Assembly (NCBI RefSeq): GCF_000344155.1
Contig: NZ_BAOQ01000043.1
Coordinates: forward strand, 1-37,854
Length of the DNA stretch: 37,854 bases
DNA from: Gordonia paraffinivorans NBRC 108238
GTDB taxonomy: Bacteria > Actinomycetota > Actinomycetes > Mycobacteriales > Mycobacteriaceae
Direction of reading: 5' to 3'
In this document: positions 9,449 through 17,834 of the stretch, in pieces
How positions within the stretch are numbered: position 1 is the stretch's first letter
How the letters are laid out: every line of letters starts with the position of its first letter
Made by a program: the position numbers and the translations under genes
Notes under the pieces: generated by a model
The model's input: the letters and a program-made list of their open reading frames with translations, nothing else
What the model was told of the DNA's origin: nothing
Databases searched by the model: none

Positions 9449-10330
9449 GCGGCGAGCGCGCCCGCGAGATCGTCGGGTCGGCGGACTTCGCGCTGCCGCG
9501 CCCCGGCTCGGGGCGGACACTCGAGCGCTTCGCCGCGCTGACCCGGCTCTGCACCGAGGACATCGGCACCGGGCGTCTCGTGGAGGCCCACGCCGACGCC
9601 GACGCCATCCTGGGCGAGATCGTCGGCGGCGGCGTGGCGCCCGGCGAGTTCTGGGGCGTGTGGGCCGCCGAGCCGCCCCGCCCGAGGGTCGACGCCCGCC
9701 TCGTCGACGCCCGCTGGCAGCTGTCTGGCGTGAAGCCCTGGTGCTCGGGCGCCACCGTCTGCACCCATGCCCTGGTGACCGCGCACACCGACGCCGGAAT
9801 CCGCCTCTTCGCCGTGGACCTGCGCGCGCCCGGCGTCAGCGCCGACACCTCCGGCTGGCACAGTCCGGGCATGCTGACGACCGACACCGGGGACGTGGCG
9901 TTCGACGCGGTGCCCGCCGAACCCGTCGGCGGGGTCGGCGCCTACCTCGATCGGCCCGGTTTCTGGCACGGCGGGATCGGCGTCGCGGCCTGCTGGTTCG
10001 GCGGCGCACGGCGTGTCGCTCGCCCCCTCTACCGTGACGGCCGGCTGGGCGCAGCTCGAGGCCGCGGCGCGGCAGCTCGACGCCGCGCCGCACGCCCCGG
10101 CCGCCCGGCTTGCCTTCGCCGTCCGCTGGTCGATCGAGCAGGTCGCGACCGGCATCATCGACCGGGTGGGGCGGGCGTTGGGCCCGCGGCCGCTGGTGGC
10201 CGACCCCGATCACGCGCACGCCGTGGCCGACCTGACGGTGTACATCCGCCAGTCACACGCCGACGCCGATCTCGTGACCCTCGGCGGTCTCGTCGACGGC
10301 CGGATTCCCGGACCCGAGGGGGACCGATGA
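9445..10330 (+). pseudogene. Acyl-CoA dehydrogenase-like protein, frameshifted
   Basis: Residues 1 to about 200 run from MSGERAREIVGSADF through WQLSGVKPWCSGA, the flavin-contacting loop region of acyl-CoA dehydrogenases, to ACWFGGARRVARPLYRDGRL. The frame then loses similarity, and a +1-shifted frame continues AQLEAAARQLDAAPHAPAAR to GGLVDGRIPGPEGDR and stops at 10330. Removing one base, most simply from GGG at 10047-10049, gives a 294-residue protein, shorter than the ~380 of classical family members. Both junctions are ATGA overlaps (9445-9448 and 10327-10330), which argues the intact frame was recently in use. It may be a sequencing error rather than a dead gene. The substrate is unknown. 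Confidence 0.75.
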
Positions 10331-11115
10331 CGACCGACGGGCGCTCGGAGAGCATGTCGGCCCGGTTCGCCGCGACACCGACCGCCGACACCGGGACCCC
10401 GGAGGCGCGGTGGCGGGAATGGTTCGCCGCCCGGGGCGGGTGGCCGCCGGCGGAGGTGCCCGTCGATCGCCTCGTCGTCATGTCCGCCCACCCCGATGAC
10501 GAGGTGCTCGGAGCGGGAGCGCTGATCTCCTCGGCCGCCCGATCCGGGACCGAGGTGGTGGCCGTCTGCCTCTCCGACGGTTCGGCCTCGCACCCCGGGT
10601 CCCCGACCCTCACGCCCCGCGAGCTGGCCGAGCACCGGCACCGTGAACTGGATGCCGCCACGACCGTCCTCGGCCTCGAACCGTCACGCTGGTGTGGCCT
10701 CCCCGACGGCCGCCTCGCCGAACGGGAGCCGGAGATCGAGGCGATCCTCGCCGGGGTCCTCGCCGAGAAGCCCGTCGCGCGAACGGGATTGCTGTCGGTG
10801 TGGTCGCACGACGGCCACCCGGACCACGAGGCGGCCGGGCGGTGCGCGCAGCGCGTCGGCGACGCGCACGGCCTGCCGGTGTGGATGTTCCCCATCTGGA
10901 TGTGGCACTGGGCCGCGCCCGGCGATCCGGCGGTCCCGTGGGACCGCGTGCGCACGTTCTCGCTCGACGACGCCGATCTCGCACGCAAGCGCGCGGCGGT
11001 GGAGGAGTTCGCCACCCAGATCCGCCCCCTGTCCGACGCCCCCGAGGACGCGGCGGTCCTCGGACCCCACATTCTCGCGCGCCTTCTCCGCGACCGGGAG
11101 TTCATCCTCACATGA
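10327..11115 (+). CDS. PIG-L (LmbE-like) N-deacetylase family protein
   Basis: A 262-residue zinc hydrolase of the PIG-L family, which removes acyl groups from the amino sugar of glycoconjugates such as GlcNAc-inositol or GlcNAc-PI. The metal motif AHPDDEVLGAG begins near residue 56, and the second ligand motif SHDGHPDHEAAG lies near residue 160. GRLAEREPEIEAIL and the C-terminal FATQIRPLSDAPED are consistent with the family. The N-terminal ~50 residues look like a variable extension. It shares four bases with the gene before and the gene after (ATGA). Because it follows a glycosyltransferase, a freshly transferred N-acyl amino sugar is a reasonable substrate, but this is inference. Confidence 0.9.
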   Translation: MTTDGRSESMSARFAATPTADTGTPEARWREWFAARGGWPPAEVPVDRLVVMSAHPDDEVLGAGALISSAARSGTEVVAVCLSDGSASHPGSPTLTPRELAEHRHRELDAATTVLGLEPSRWCGLPDGRLAEREPEIEAILAGVLAEKPVARTGLLSVWSHDGHPDHEAAGRCAQRVGDAHGLPVWMFPIWMWHWAAPGDPAVPWDRVRTFSLDDADLARKRAAVEEFATQIRPLSDAPEDAAVLGPHILARLLRDREFILT

Positions 11116-11726
11116 CCCCACACCGATTGCCGGACAGCTATTTCCACGCCATGTATGCCGCCGACGACCCGTGGGGCTTCTCGTCCCGCTGGTACGAGCG
11201 ACGCAAGTACGCGCTGACCCTCGCGGCGCTCTCCTCTCCCCGCTACGGCTCGGCCTTCGAACCCGGCTGCTCGATCGGCGTCCTCAGCGCCGAGCTGGCC
11301 ACCCGCTGTGACCGCCTGCTGTGCATCGACGTCAGCCCCCGCGCCGTCGATCTGGCGCGCCGGCGTCTCGCCGCCGCCCCGCACGCGCAGGTGCGCTCGG
11401 GCGACATCGTCGAGGACTGGCCGGTCGGCGAGCGGTTCGACCTGATCGTGCTCAGCGAGGTCCTCTACTACCTCGACGCCGATGCGCTGGACGACCTCGT
11501 CGGTCGTCTGCCGGGGTCGCTGACCCCCGACGGAGAGGTCGTCGCGGTGCACTGGCGATGGCCGGTCGCGGACTACCCGCAGACCGGCGACGCGGTCCAC
11601 GAGGCGCTGCGGGCGTCGTCGCTGGCCGTCTTGGCGTCCTACTCCGACACCGACTTCCGTCTCGACGTCCTCCGTCGTCGGCCGGGGCGGTCGGTGGCCC
11701 AGCGCGAAGGCCTCGTCGACGCCTGA
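11112..11726 (+). CDS. SAM-dependent methyltransferase, NodS-like
   Basis: A 204-residue class I methyltransferase. YFHAMYAADDPWGFSSRWYE at the start is typical of NodS-like proteins, followed by motif I AFEPGCSIGVLSAELA (residues ~48-63), the acidic strand LLCIDVSPRAVDLAR and motif IV FDLIVLSEVLYYL. NodS itself N-methylates deacetylated chitooligosaccharides in Nod-factor synthesis. Here the gene directly follows a PIG-L deacetylase and overlaps it by ATGA, so N-methylation of the exposed amine is a coherent hypothesis. It is the last gene of the four-gene unit; the next gene begins 105 bases later. Confidence 0.87.
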   Translation: MTPHRLPDSYFHAMYAADDPWGFSSRWYERRKYALTLAALSSPRYGSAFEPGCSIGVLSAELATRCDRLLCIDVSPRAVDLARRRLAAAPHAQVRSGDIVEDWPVGERFDLIVLSEVLYYLDADALDDLVGRLPGSLTPDGEVVAVHWRWPVADYPQTGDAVHEALRASSLAVLASYSDTDFRLDVLRRRPGRSVAQREGLVDA

Positions 11727-11831
11727 GGGTCCCGGCCATCCGGCATACTTCACTCGCGACGGTTCTCTTCCGCGACTCGGCGCGTCGACCGGCCGGATCA
11801 TGCGGGACGTGTACTCATCGGGAGGCTCCAG

Positions 11832-12515
11832 TTGACCGGGTTGGCGGATTTCGGTGCGCAGATGACGCGGATCGCCGGGGAGATGCGCGCGCAGAGCGAC
11901 GGCACGGAGGCCTTCCTCCGGTCGATGACCAAGTACGCGGTCGACGCCGTCGACCAGGCCGAGTTCGCGACGGTGACCCTCGTCGCGAACGGGCAGATCG
12001 AGACCCCGGTCATCGTCGGCGATCTCGGCGGCGAGGCCGACCGGCTGCAGCAGGAACTCGGCGAGGGGCCGTGCGTCCGGGCCGCCGTCGACGACGTGAC
12101 CATCTGGATCGACGACATGACCGCCGAGACCCGGTGGCCGAGGTTCACCGAGCGTGCCGCAGCGCTGGGGATGCGGTCGATGGCGTGTTTCTGCCTCTAC
12201 ATCGACGGGGACGGATTCGGCGCGCTCAACCTGCACAGCACCCGCCCGTACGCGTTCACCGAGGAGTCACGGACGATCGGCGAGCTGTTCGCCGCCCATG
12301 CGGCCACCGCGTTCGCGGCCGTCAAGGAGAAGCAGCAGCTCCACGCCGCGCTGCACACGCGCGACGTCATCGGCCAGGCCAAGGGCATGATCATGGAGCG
12401 CTACAAGCTCGACGCGACCGCGGCGTTCGCCTTGCTGGCACGGCTGTCCCAGGACGCCAACATCAAACTCGCCGAGGTCGCCGCCCAGATCGTGGAGGCA
12501 GGCCCCGAGGCCTGA
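11832..12515 (+). CDS. GAF-ANTAR domain transcription antitermination regulator
   Basis: A 227-residue regulator with an N-terminal GAF domain (about residues 25-155; GEGPCVRAAVDDVTIWIDDM and GALNLHSTRPYAFTEES are typical) and a C-terminal three-helix ANTAR domain (about 168-223; RDVIGQAKGMIMERYKLDA and the conserved Ala/Leu pattern after it). ANTAR proteins bind paired RNA hairpins in leaders and prevent termination; the GAF domain would sense a ligand or redox state. The start is a TTG at 11832, preceded by GGGAGG ending 6 bases away, and no better start exists nearby. No two-component receiver domain is present. Its target RNA is not evident in the window. Confidence 0.88.
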   Translation: MTGLADFGAQMTRIAGEMRAQSDGTEAFLRSMTKYAVDAVDQAEFATVTLVANGQIETPVIVGDLGGEADRLQQELGEGPCVRAAVDDVTIWIDDMTAETRWPRFTERAAALGMRSMACFCLYIDGDGFGALNLHSTRPYAFTEESRTIGELFAAHAATAFAAVKEKQQLHAALHTRDVIGQAKGMIMERYKLDATAAFALLARLSQDANIKLAEVAAQIVEAGPEA

Positions 12516-12518
12516 GGC

Positions 12519-12537
12519 GGCCCCGGAGCCGGAGGCC
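12519..12537. terminator. Possible bidirectional terminator between convergent genes
   Basis: GGCCCCGG (12519-12526) pairs with CCGG-A-GGCC (12529-12537) as a short GC stem with one bulge. It fills the 25-base gap between the stops of the ANTAR gene and the convergent SpoIID-domain gene. The loop is only two bases, so pairing near the tip must open; the call is tentative. Confidence 0.3.
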
Positions 12538-12540
12538 CCG

Positions 12541-14121
12541 TCAGCGGAGGGCGTCGCGCTTGGGGAACCCGAGCACCGGGATGCCGCCGCGCTGCTGGAA
12601 GCGTTCGAGACCCTTGCCGACGAGGACCTTCGGGCCGGTCGCCGGGGTGAAGAACATCATCCCCTTCTCGAACAGCTGCGTGACGCCGGCGCCGTCGGGG
12701 GTGAGCGTCGGGGAGCCGAGCGCGGCGCCGAGCGGTCCGGCCGCTCCGCCGAGCTGCTGGAACCGGCCGTTCATCACCGAGATGGCGAGGTCGAGGAGCT
12801 TGGACGCGCCGGGCACCAGCTGGTCGGCGAGCTGGTTGAGGCTGCCGAGGTCGAGCCCGAAGCCCGGGCCGGCCGGACCGGTCGGCGGCTTGACGATCCG
12901 GGGCGGGGTCTGCTGTCCCTGGACGGAGAACCACGACGACTTCAGCTGCAGCTTGTTCCGGGCCTCCTCGCCGGTGACCTCGGCCGTGCCGCCGGAACCG
13001 ACCGCGCGCACCTTCAGCGCGCGCCCGTGCTCGGGTCCGAGGCCGTTGGCCTCGATCACCTCGAAGCTCTGCAGAGCGCCCACGCCGAACGCCGAGCCGA
13101 TGCTCGACGCCGAGACGGTGGCCGTCCAGTCGTGGTTGGGCGAGACGGAGTCGCCCTCGTCGACGACCGCCGGGAACTCGCCGCCGGCCGTGTATCCGCC
13201 GGTGGAGGCGGAGAACTCGGTGAAGGCGGGCTTGCCGTTCTTCAGCAGGATCTGTCCGGCCGTGGCGTCGGCGGCCGCGTTGGTGCGCCGGTCCTCACCC
13301 TCGACGCCGCCGTAGACCTGTGAGTTCTGGGTGTCGTCGATCTTCTTGCCGCCCGCGATGGCGGCAAGGGCGTAGGTCCGGGCCGCGACGGCCTGGGCCT
13401 GCAGGGCGGCCGCGCCGCCGGAGTCGCCCCAGGCGGGCAGGCTCTCGCGGGGGATCACACCCTTGACGTAGTCGTCGATGTGGACGCGGTTGACCACCCG
13501 GCCGCCCTCGACTCCGAGCGCGCCCCGGTAGGCCTTCTCCGAACCGCAGAACTTGAGGAACTCGGCTGCGGGCCGACTGGGCGCCATGCTCAGCGGCTCG
13601 ACGAAGGTCGCCGGCACCGATCGCACCGCGGCCCCGCCGCATCCGTTGCGGATGGTGGCCGTGCCCCCGGACAGGCTGACCGCCTGCCCGGGAGCCACCG
13701 TCTGACCACCGACTCGCATGCCGGCGTCCGCGTGCACATTCACCGAGTTCTGACCCGTGAGGGTCACATCGATCTCGGGCCTGTCCACCTTCCCCGCGGT
13801 GGTACCGCCGTAGAAGTGGCGGAGGATCTGCTGCGCCGTCCAGCCCTTGCGGGCGTAGCCGTACGCACCCCACTGCCCCATTCCGCGGCCGTGGCCATGA
13901 CCGTGCCCAATGAGCGTCACCGTCGACCCGACCGAGAGCTCGACCTCGGTGGCCGAGTCGGTGGCGCCCGCGGCGACGAGCCCACCTGCCAGCAGTGCGG
14001 GAGCCAGCCCCGCAGCGGCCCAGGTCAACGCGCGGTTGCGCGTTCTCCCGGGACGCTGACCGGTCGCCGGCCTTCTCGGCAGGAGCCGCTTGGGTCGGAC
14101 TCTGGTCACCACTGCACACAT
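12541..14121 (-). CDS. Exported SpoIID/LytB-domain protein with C-terminal LGFP-like segment
   Basis: About 526 residues. A hydrophobic segment at 32-53 (LTWAAAGLAPALLAGGLVAAG) is a signal peptide or anchor. IGHGHGHGRGMGQWGAYGYA (71-90) and IDDYVKGVIPRESLPAWGD with LQAQAVAARTYALA (about 215-255) are hallmarks of SpoIID/LytB proteins, which in spore formers cleave peptidoglycan glycan strands. The last ~80 residues (GPLGAALGSPTLTPDGAGV and GIPVLGFPKRDALR) resemble LGFP cell-wall repeats. The printed start is ATG 14121, but GTG at 14112 or 14109 is better placed behind GAAGGA. A tandem 9-bp repeat array lies just upstream. A role in wall remodelling during growth is likely but unproven in non-sporulating mycolata. 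Confidence 0.87.
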   Translation of the reverse strand: MCAVVTRVRPKRLLPRRPATGQRPGRTRNRALTWAAAGLAPALLAGGLVAAGATDSATEVELSVGSTVTLIGHGHGHGRGMGQWGAYGYARKGWTAQQILRHFYGGTTAGKVDRPEIDVTLTGQNSVNVHADAGMRVGGQTVAPGQAVSLSGGTATIRNGCGGAAVRSVPATFVEPLSMAPSRPAAEFLKFCGSEKAYRGALGVEGGRVVNRVHIDDYVKGVIPRESLPAWGDSGGAAALQAQAVAARTYALAAIAGGKKIDDTQNSQVYGGVEGEDRRTNAAADATAGQILLKNGKPAFTEFSASTGGYTAGGEFPAVVDEGDSVSPNHDWTATVSASSIGSAFGVGALQSFEVIEANGLGPEHGRALKVRAVGSGGTAEVTGEEARNKLQLKSSWFSVQGQQTPPRIVKPPTGPAGPGFGLDLGSLNQLADQLVPGASKLLDLAISVMNGRFQQLGGAAGPLGAALGSPTLTPDGAGVTQLFEKGMMFFTPATGPKVLVGKGLERFQQRGGIPVLGFPKRDALR

Positions 14122-14174
14122 CCTTCGGTCGCGACGACACCAGTCCGGGGACCGCGGCCAGGCCGGGCCTCCGT

Positions 14175-14219
14175 TGTGACTGATGTGACGATTGGGACTT
14201 GAGTGACATTAGTGAAGAG
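14175..14219 (-). promoter_or_regulatory. Five in-register 9-bp repeats, probable MtrA-type binding array
   Basis: Consecutive 9-mers TGTGACTGA, TGTGACGAT, TGGGACTTG, AGTGACATT and AGTGAAGAG start at 14175, 14184, 14193, 14202 and 14211. All carry a (T/A)GxGA core at the same phase; on the minus strand they read NNNGTCACA. The array lies 54-98 bases upstream of the SpoIID-domain gene, in the 297-base divergent gap before the amidase gene. Scattered GTCAC and GTAACA words continue to about 14335 but out of 9-bp phase. From memory, MtrA recognises 9-bp direct repeats of this kind and controls wall-hydrolase genes. Confidence 0.5.
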
Positions 14220-14418
14220 TCGTTGCGGTCACCAAGCCGAGCCGGTCACAACCGGATCACGAGTTGAGCGACGATTTGTGACCTCACCAGAAACACCAGC
14301 AACTCCAAGCACATCGGTAACAAGAGCGTCACGACTGGCAGGCACCCGGCGTGTGTCGCGGCACCGGACACAACCCGGCCTCCACCATGGCGACGTCATC
14401 GACCCCGCAAGGAGATCC

Positions 14419-16062
14419 GTGCGTTACCCCAGACCCAAGCTCTCGATCGCGCTCGCGGCCATCGCCGCTGCGGTCGTGGCGAGCCCGTTCGCGGTCGTCG
14501 CCATCGGCGCCGACGACGCCGCCCCACGACTGGTGGACAACAAGGACGACGTCGCCCGCACCGAGATCGAACAGGTGCCGCTGCGCGAATTGCCGGCCGC
14601 GATCATCGACCTGGCCTCGTCCGGCCTCGCCGACGCGGGCGTGACGCTTCCCCCGATCGAGCCGGACGCCTTCCCGCTTCCGGACCTGACGGTGCCGCTG
14701 CCGAAGGGCCTGCTCCCGGAGCCCTCGACGCCCGGTCCGACCACCGGCTCCCCCACCGACGGGTCGTCGGCTCCCGCATCGCCGGGCACCGGCGAGGCGA
14801 CCACGACCACCGCGACCTCGCCGAAACCGGCCGCGCCGGCCCCGGACGCCGACCGCGCGCCGGCCACCTCCCCGTCGACGACGCCGCCGGTGACCGCCAT
14901 GCGCGACGGTCGCGAGGTGGGGGCGGCGGTCACGCACATCGCCCGCGACAAGCCGCTGAAGATGGTGGCCTTCACCTGGGACCGCCCGGTCGACGTCGAC
15001 CTGAGGCTGCGCGCCCGCGAGCCCGACGGGTCGTGGGGCCCGTGGACGCCGCTGGAGAAGGTCGACGTCGCGGCGCCGAGCGCGGACAAGCCGTCGGGCA
15101 CCGAGCCGGTGTGGGTGGGCGACGCGAAGGAGGTCCAGGTCGCGGCCAGCAAGGACGGCCTGGCGATCCCCGCGGCCGAGACCCAGGGCGGCGATCTCGC
15201 CCAACTCGCGATCGGCACCGGCAGCGAGGTCGTGACCAAGCTCGCCGAGACCGTCCTCAACTCGCTGAAGGCGACGCTGATCAGCCCGGAGGGCCTGCTG
15301 TCGCTCGGCTCGTCGCTACTGACCGGCCTCACGGGCGGACCGCAGGTGATCGCGCGACAGCAGTGGGGCGCCGACGAGGCGATCCGGTGTTCGCAGCCGG
15401 TCTACTCCCCCGCGCTCAAGGGCGCGATCGTGCACCACACCGCGGGCAGCAACGACTACACCCCGGAGCAGTCGGTCGAGATCGTGCGCGGCATCTACGC
15501 CTACCACGCCCAGAGCCTGAACTGGTGCGACATCGGCTACAACGTCCTCGTCGACAAGTACGGCCAGATCTTCGAGGGCGCGTTCGGCGGGCTCGACCGC
15601 AACGTCGAGGGCACCCACACCGGCGGATTCAACAAGGAGACCGTGGGCCTGGCGTTCATCGGCAACCTCGAGGAGGTCCCGCCGACCGCGGCGGCCCTGG
15701 CGTCGGCCGGAAAGTTCCTGCGGTGGCGCCTGTCCAAGGCCGGCCTCGACCCGGCGGGCACCGCGACACTGACCTCGGAGGGCTTCGACGGCACCAAGTT
15801 CGCGGCCGGGACGCAGTCGAACCTGCCGATGATCTCCGGCCACCGCGACTACAACAGCACCTCGTGCCCGGGTGTCCACGGCTACGCGGCGCTCGACCAG
15901 ATCCGCGGGCTCGCCGGAGGCGCCGTGCCGCGGGAGGAGTCGACGCCGCCGCAGGAGCCCACGGGTCCCGCACCCGACGGTCCTCCGGCAGGACCGGACG
16001 GGTCCCCCGCGCCGGCGCCCGACGGCGCCCCGGCACCGGAGGTCGCGCCGCCGGCGCAGTAG
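14419..16062 (+). CDS. Secreted N-acetylmuramoyl-L-alanine amidase, PGRP type (Rv3811-like)
   Basis: A 547-residue exported amidase predicted to cleave the bond between muramic acid and the stem peptide. The start is GTG 14419, with AAGGAG ending 4 bases upstream; a signal sequence follows (LSIALAAIAAAVVASPFAVVAIGA). Residues ~100-158 are a Pro/Thr/Ser-rich linker. The amidase_2/PGRP domain spans ~308-500, with zinc ligands apparently complete: H339 in IVHHTAG, H475 in SGHRDYNSTSCPG and C483. Y374 in GYNVLVDKYGQIFEG fits the catalytic position. The C-terminal ~45 residues are a Pro/Gly/Ala tail. Position and architecture fit Rv3811 of M. tuberculosis. It is transcribed divergently from the SpoIID-domain gene. 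Confidence 0.92.
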   Translation: MRYPRPKLSIALAAIAAAVVASPFAVVAIGADDAAPRLVDNKDDVARTEIEQVPLRELPAAIIDLASSGLADAGVTLPPIEPDAFPLPDLTVPLPKGLLPEPSTPGPTTGSPTDGSSAPASPGTGEATTTTATSPKPAAPAPDADRAPATSPSTTPPVTAMRDGREVGAAVTHIARDKPLKMVAFTWDRPVDVDLRLRAREPDGSWGPWTPLEKVDVAAPSADKPSGTEPVWVGDAKEVQVAASKDGLAIPAAETQGGDLAQLAIGTGSEVVTKLAETVLNSLKATLISPEGLLSLGSSLLTGLTGGPQVIARQQWGADEAIRCSQPVYSPALKGAIVHHTAGSNDYTPEQSVEIVRGIYAYHAQSLNWCDIGYNVLVDKYGQIFEGAFGGLDRNVEGTHTGGFNKETVGLAFIGNLEEVPPTAAALASAGKFLRWRLSKAGLDPAGTATLTSEGFDGTKFAAGTQSNLPMISGHRDYNSTSCPGVHGYAALDQIRGLAGGAVPREESTPPQEPTGPAPDGPPAGPDGSPAPAPDGAPAPEVAPPAQ

Positions 16063-16134
16063 CCCATCGGAGCGGGGACCATCAGGAGATCCGGCAGACG
16101 GAAACGGCAGGCAGACGGCTCGGCGTCGCGCCGG

Positions 16135-16968
16135 TCAGGAGAACCAGCGTTCGAGGACCCGCGCGACGCCGTCGTCGTTGTTGCCGACGGTGACCTCGTC
16201 GGCGGCGTCGAGCGCGGCCTGATGGCTGTGGCCCATCGCCACGCCGTGGGCGGCCCAGCTCAGCATCTCGACGTCGTTCGGCATGTCCCCGAAGGCGATC
16301 AGTCCGTCGTCGGGCAGGCCGGTCTCGGCACACAGGCGGGCCAGCCCGGACGCCTTGTGGGTACCCGGCACGGACAGCTCGACGAGACCGTTGTCGGTCG
16401 AGAACGTCACCTGGGCGAGGTCGCCGACGTGGGGCCGCAGCCGAGCGGCCATCTCGCCGCTGGGCATCCCCGGCTTGCGCACGAGCAACTTCACCGCCGG
16501 CGCGCCGAACACCTCGTCGTCGCCCACCTCGATGTGGTCGGGGTTGAGCCAGGCGTGTTCGTAGCCGGCGCTCGCCACGAACGGCGGCGTGGCCGCGTCG
16601 TGTGCGGAGCGTCCGGCGCGTTCGGCCGCGATGCCGCAGCCCGGGAGCACCCGGTGGGCGATCTCGCCGAGGCTCACCAACGCGTCCGGTTCGAGGTTCG
16701 CCGACCAGAGCACGCGGTCGTGCTCGGCGTCGTAGAGGATCGCGCCGTTGGCGCACACCGCATAGCGGACGTGGGCGCCGGTGTCGGCGAACTGGTCGGT
16801 GATCTCGGCGATCCACCGCGGCGGGCGCCCGGTCGCGAGCACGAACTCGACACCGGCCTCCCGGGCCGCCGCCAGCGTCGCCACCGTGCGCGCCGACACC
16901 CGGTTGTCGTCGTCGATCAGCGTGCCGTCCACGTCGCTGGCGATGAGCGTGGGTGGGCCGAAAGTCAT
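16135..16968 (-). CDS. HAD-superfamily (Cof-type) hydrolase
   Basis: A 277-residue phosphatase of the Cof/type IIB HAD family. Motif I is SDVDGTLIDDD (nucleophile D12, acid D14), motif II is VLATGRPP, and motif IV is LIAFGDMPNDVEML, with a cap domain between. Such enzymes dephosphorylate small sugar phosphates or phospho-metabolites. The ATG overlaps the stop of the upstream acyltransferase gene as ATGA (16965-16968), so the two are coupled, as in the Rv3813c-Rv3816c region of M. tuberculosis. A phospholipid-head-group or lysophosphatidate-related substrate is possible from the neighbours but not shown. Confidence 0.9.
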   Translation of the reverse strand: MTFGPPTLIASDVDGTLIDDDNRVSARTVATLAAAREAGVEFVLATGRPPRWIAEITDQFADTGAHVRYAVCANGAILYDAEHDRVLWSANLEPDALVSLGEIAHRVLPGCGIAAERAGRSAHDAATPPFVASAGYEHAWLNPDHIEVGDDEVFGAPAVKLLVRKPGMPSGEMAARLRPHVGDLAQVTFSTDNGLVELSVPGTHKASGLARLCAETGLPDDGLIAFGDMPNDVEMLSWAAHGVAMGHSHQAALDAADEVTVGNNDDGVARVLERWFS

Positions 16969-17834
16969 CTTCTACCTCTGTCTCTGGCGGTCGCCTCGGC
17001 CTCACCGGCGGCCTTTGCCTTACTGGCGGCGACCTCGGCCTTGCGGGCGCGCGCCTCGGCCCTGCGGGTCCGGGCCTCGGCCTTGCGGAGCGCTTCCTCG
17101 GTCTCGATCACGGCCGCCTCCTGCGGGGTCGGCGCGGAGCCGCCGAGCCGCGCGGGCACCCAGAACTCCCCCGCCGGGTGGGGGCCATAGGCGTCCTGCA
17201 CCTCGAGGAGCATCGCGTTCATCGTCTCGCGCAGGCGCTGCGTCTCCTGCTCCGGGCTCCGGTCGGTGTCGACCGTCATCGGCAGGCCGAACCGGACGTG
17301 AACCGGGATGCGGCTGCGACCCATGTTCCGCCGGCCGCCCTTGGTCCACTGCCGCTGTGAGCCCCAGACGATCACCGGGATGACCGGGACGCCCGCCTCC
17401 GACGCCATCCGGACCGCGCCGCTCTTGAACTCCTTGAGCTCGAAGCTGCGGCTGATCGTGGCCTCCGGATACACCGCGACGAGCTGTCCCTGCCGCAGCC
17501 GCGCGACCGCGACCCGGTAGGCGTCGGCGCCGCGGGATCGATCCACCGGCACGGTTCCGGTGTTGCGGACCAGGAACCGCATGATCGCGAGGTCCATGAC
17601 CTCGGACTTGATCAGGAAGCGGGCCCGGCGCCCCGCCCGCCGCGCGCCGAGTCCGACCGGGATGAAGTCGACGTAGCCGGTGTGGTTGATCGCCAGCACG
17701 GCGCCGCCGGACTCCGGGATGTTCTGGATCCCGGTGTAGCGCAGATCGACGCCCTGGGCACGGACGAGTCCGCCGGCGATGATCTCCAGGGCTCGGTACA
17801 CCGGCTCCCTGCGTCGTCGCACCCCAGTACTCAT
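16965..17834 (-). CDS. PlsC-type 1-acylglycerol-phosphate acyltransferase family protein
   Basis: A 289-residue lysophospholipid acyltransferase-like protein. The catalytic motif is AINHTGYVDF (H-x4-D, here H-T-G-Y-V-D), followed by the VPVDR block and VYPEATISRSFELKEFKSGA (PEATxS substrate motif), then VIPVIVWGSQR. The last ~60 residues are an Ala/Arg/Glu-rich, probably coiled helix (KAEARTRRAEARARKAE). The ATG at 17834 is chosen because the region upstream is not protein-like and belongs to the neighbouring gene in another frame. It is a paralogue of the gene at 17914-18702, 79 bases upstream. It probably acylates a glycerophosphate or glycolipid at the inner membrane face. Confidence 0.88.
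   Translation of the reverse strand: MSTGVRRRREPVYRALEIIAGGLVRAQGVDLRYTGIQNIPESGGAVLAINHTGYVDFIPVGLGARRAGRRARFLIKSEVMDLAIMRFLVRNTGTVPVDRSRGADAYRVAVARLRQGQLVAVYPEATISRSFELKEFKSGAVRMASEAGVPVIPVIVWGSQRQWTKGGRRNMGRSRIPVHVRFGLPMTVDTDRSPEQETQRLRETMNAMLLEVQDAYGPHPAGEFWVPARLGGSAPTPQEAAVIETEEALRKAEARTRRAEARARKAEVAASKAKAAGEAEATARDRGRR

Noticed and set aside
9334..11115. Single fused dehydrogenase-deacetylase protein of nearly 600 residues
   Set aside because: The fusion exists only because the frameshifted dehydrogenase frame happens to run into the PIG-L frame; the bridging residues are Arg-rich nonsense and the alternate frame has the genuine C-terminus with an ATGA junction.
14229..14340. Continuation of the 9-bp repeat array toward the amidase gene
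   Set aside because: GTCAC and GTAACA words are present, but their spacings (10, 11, 17) are out of the 9-bp register.
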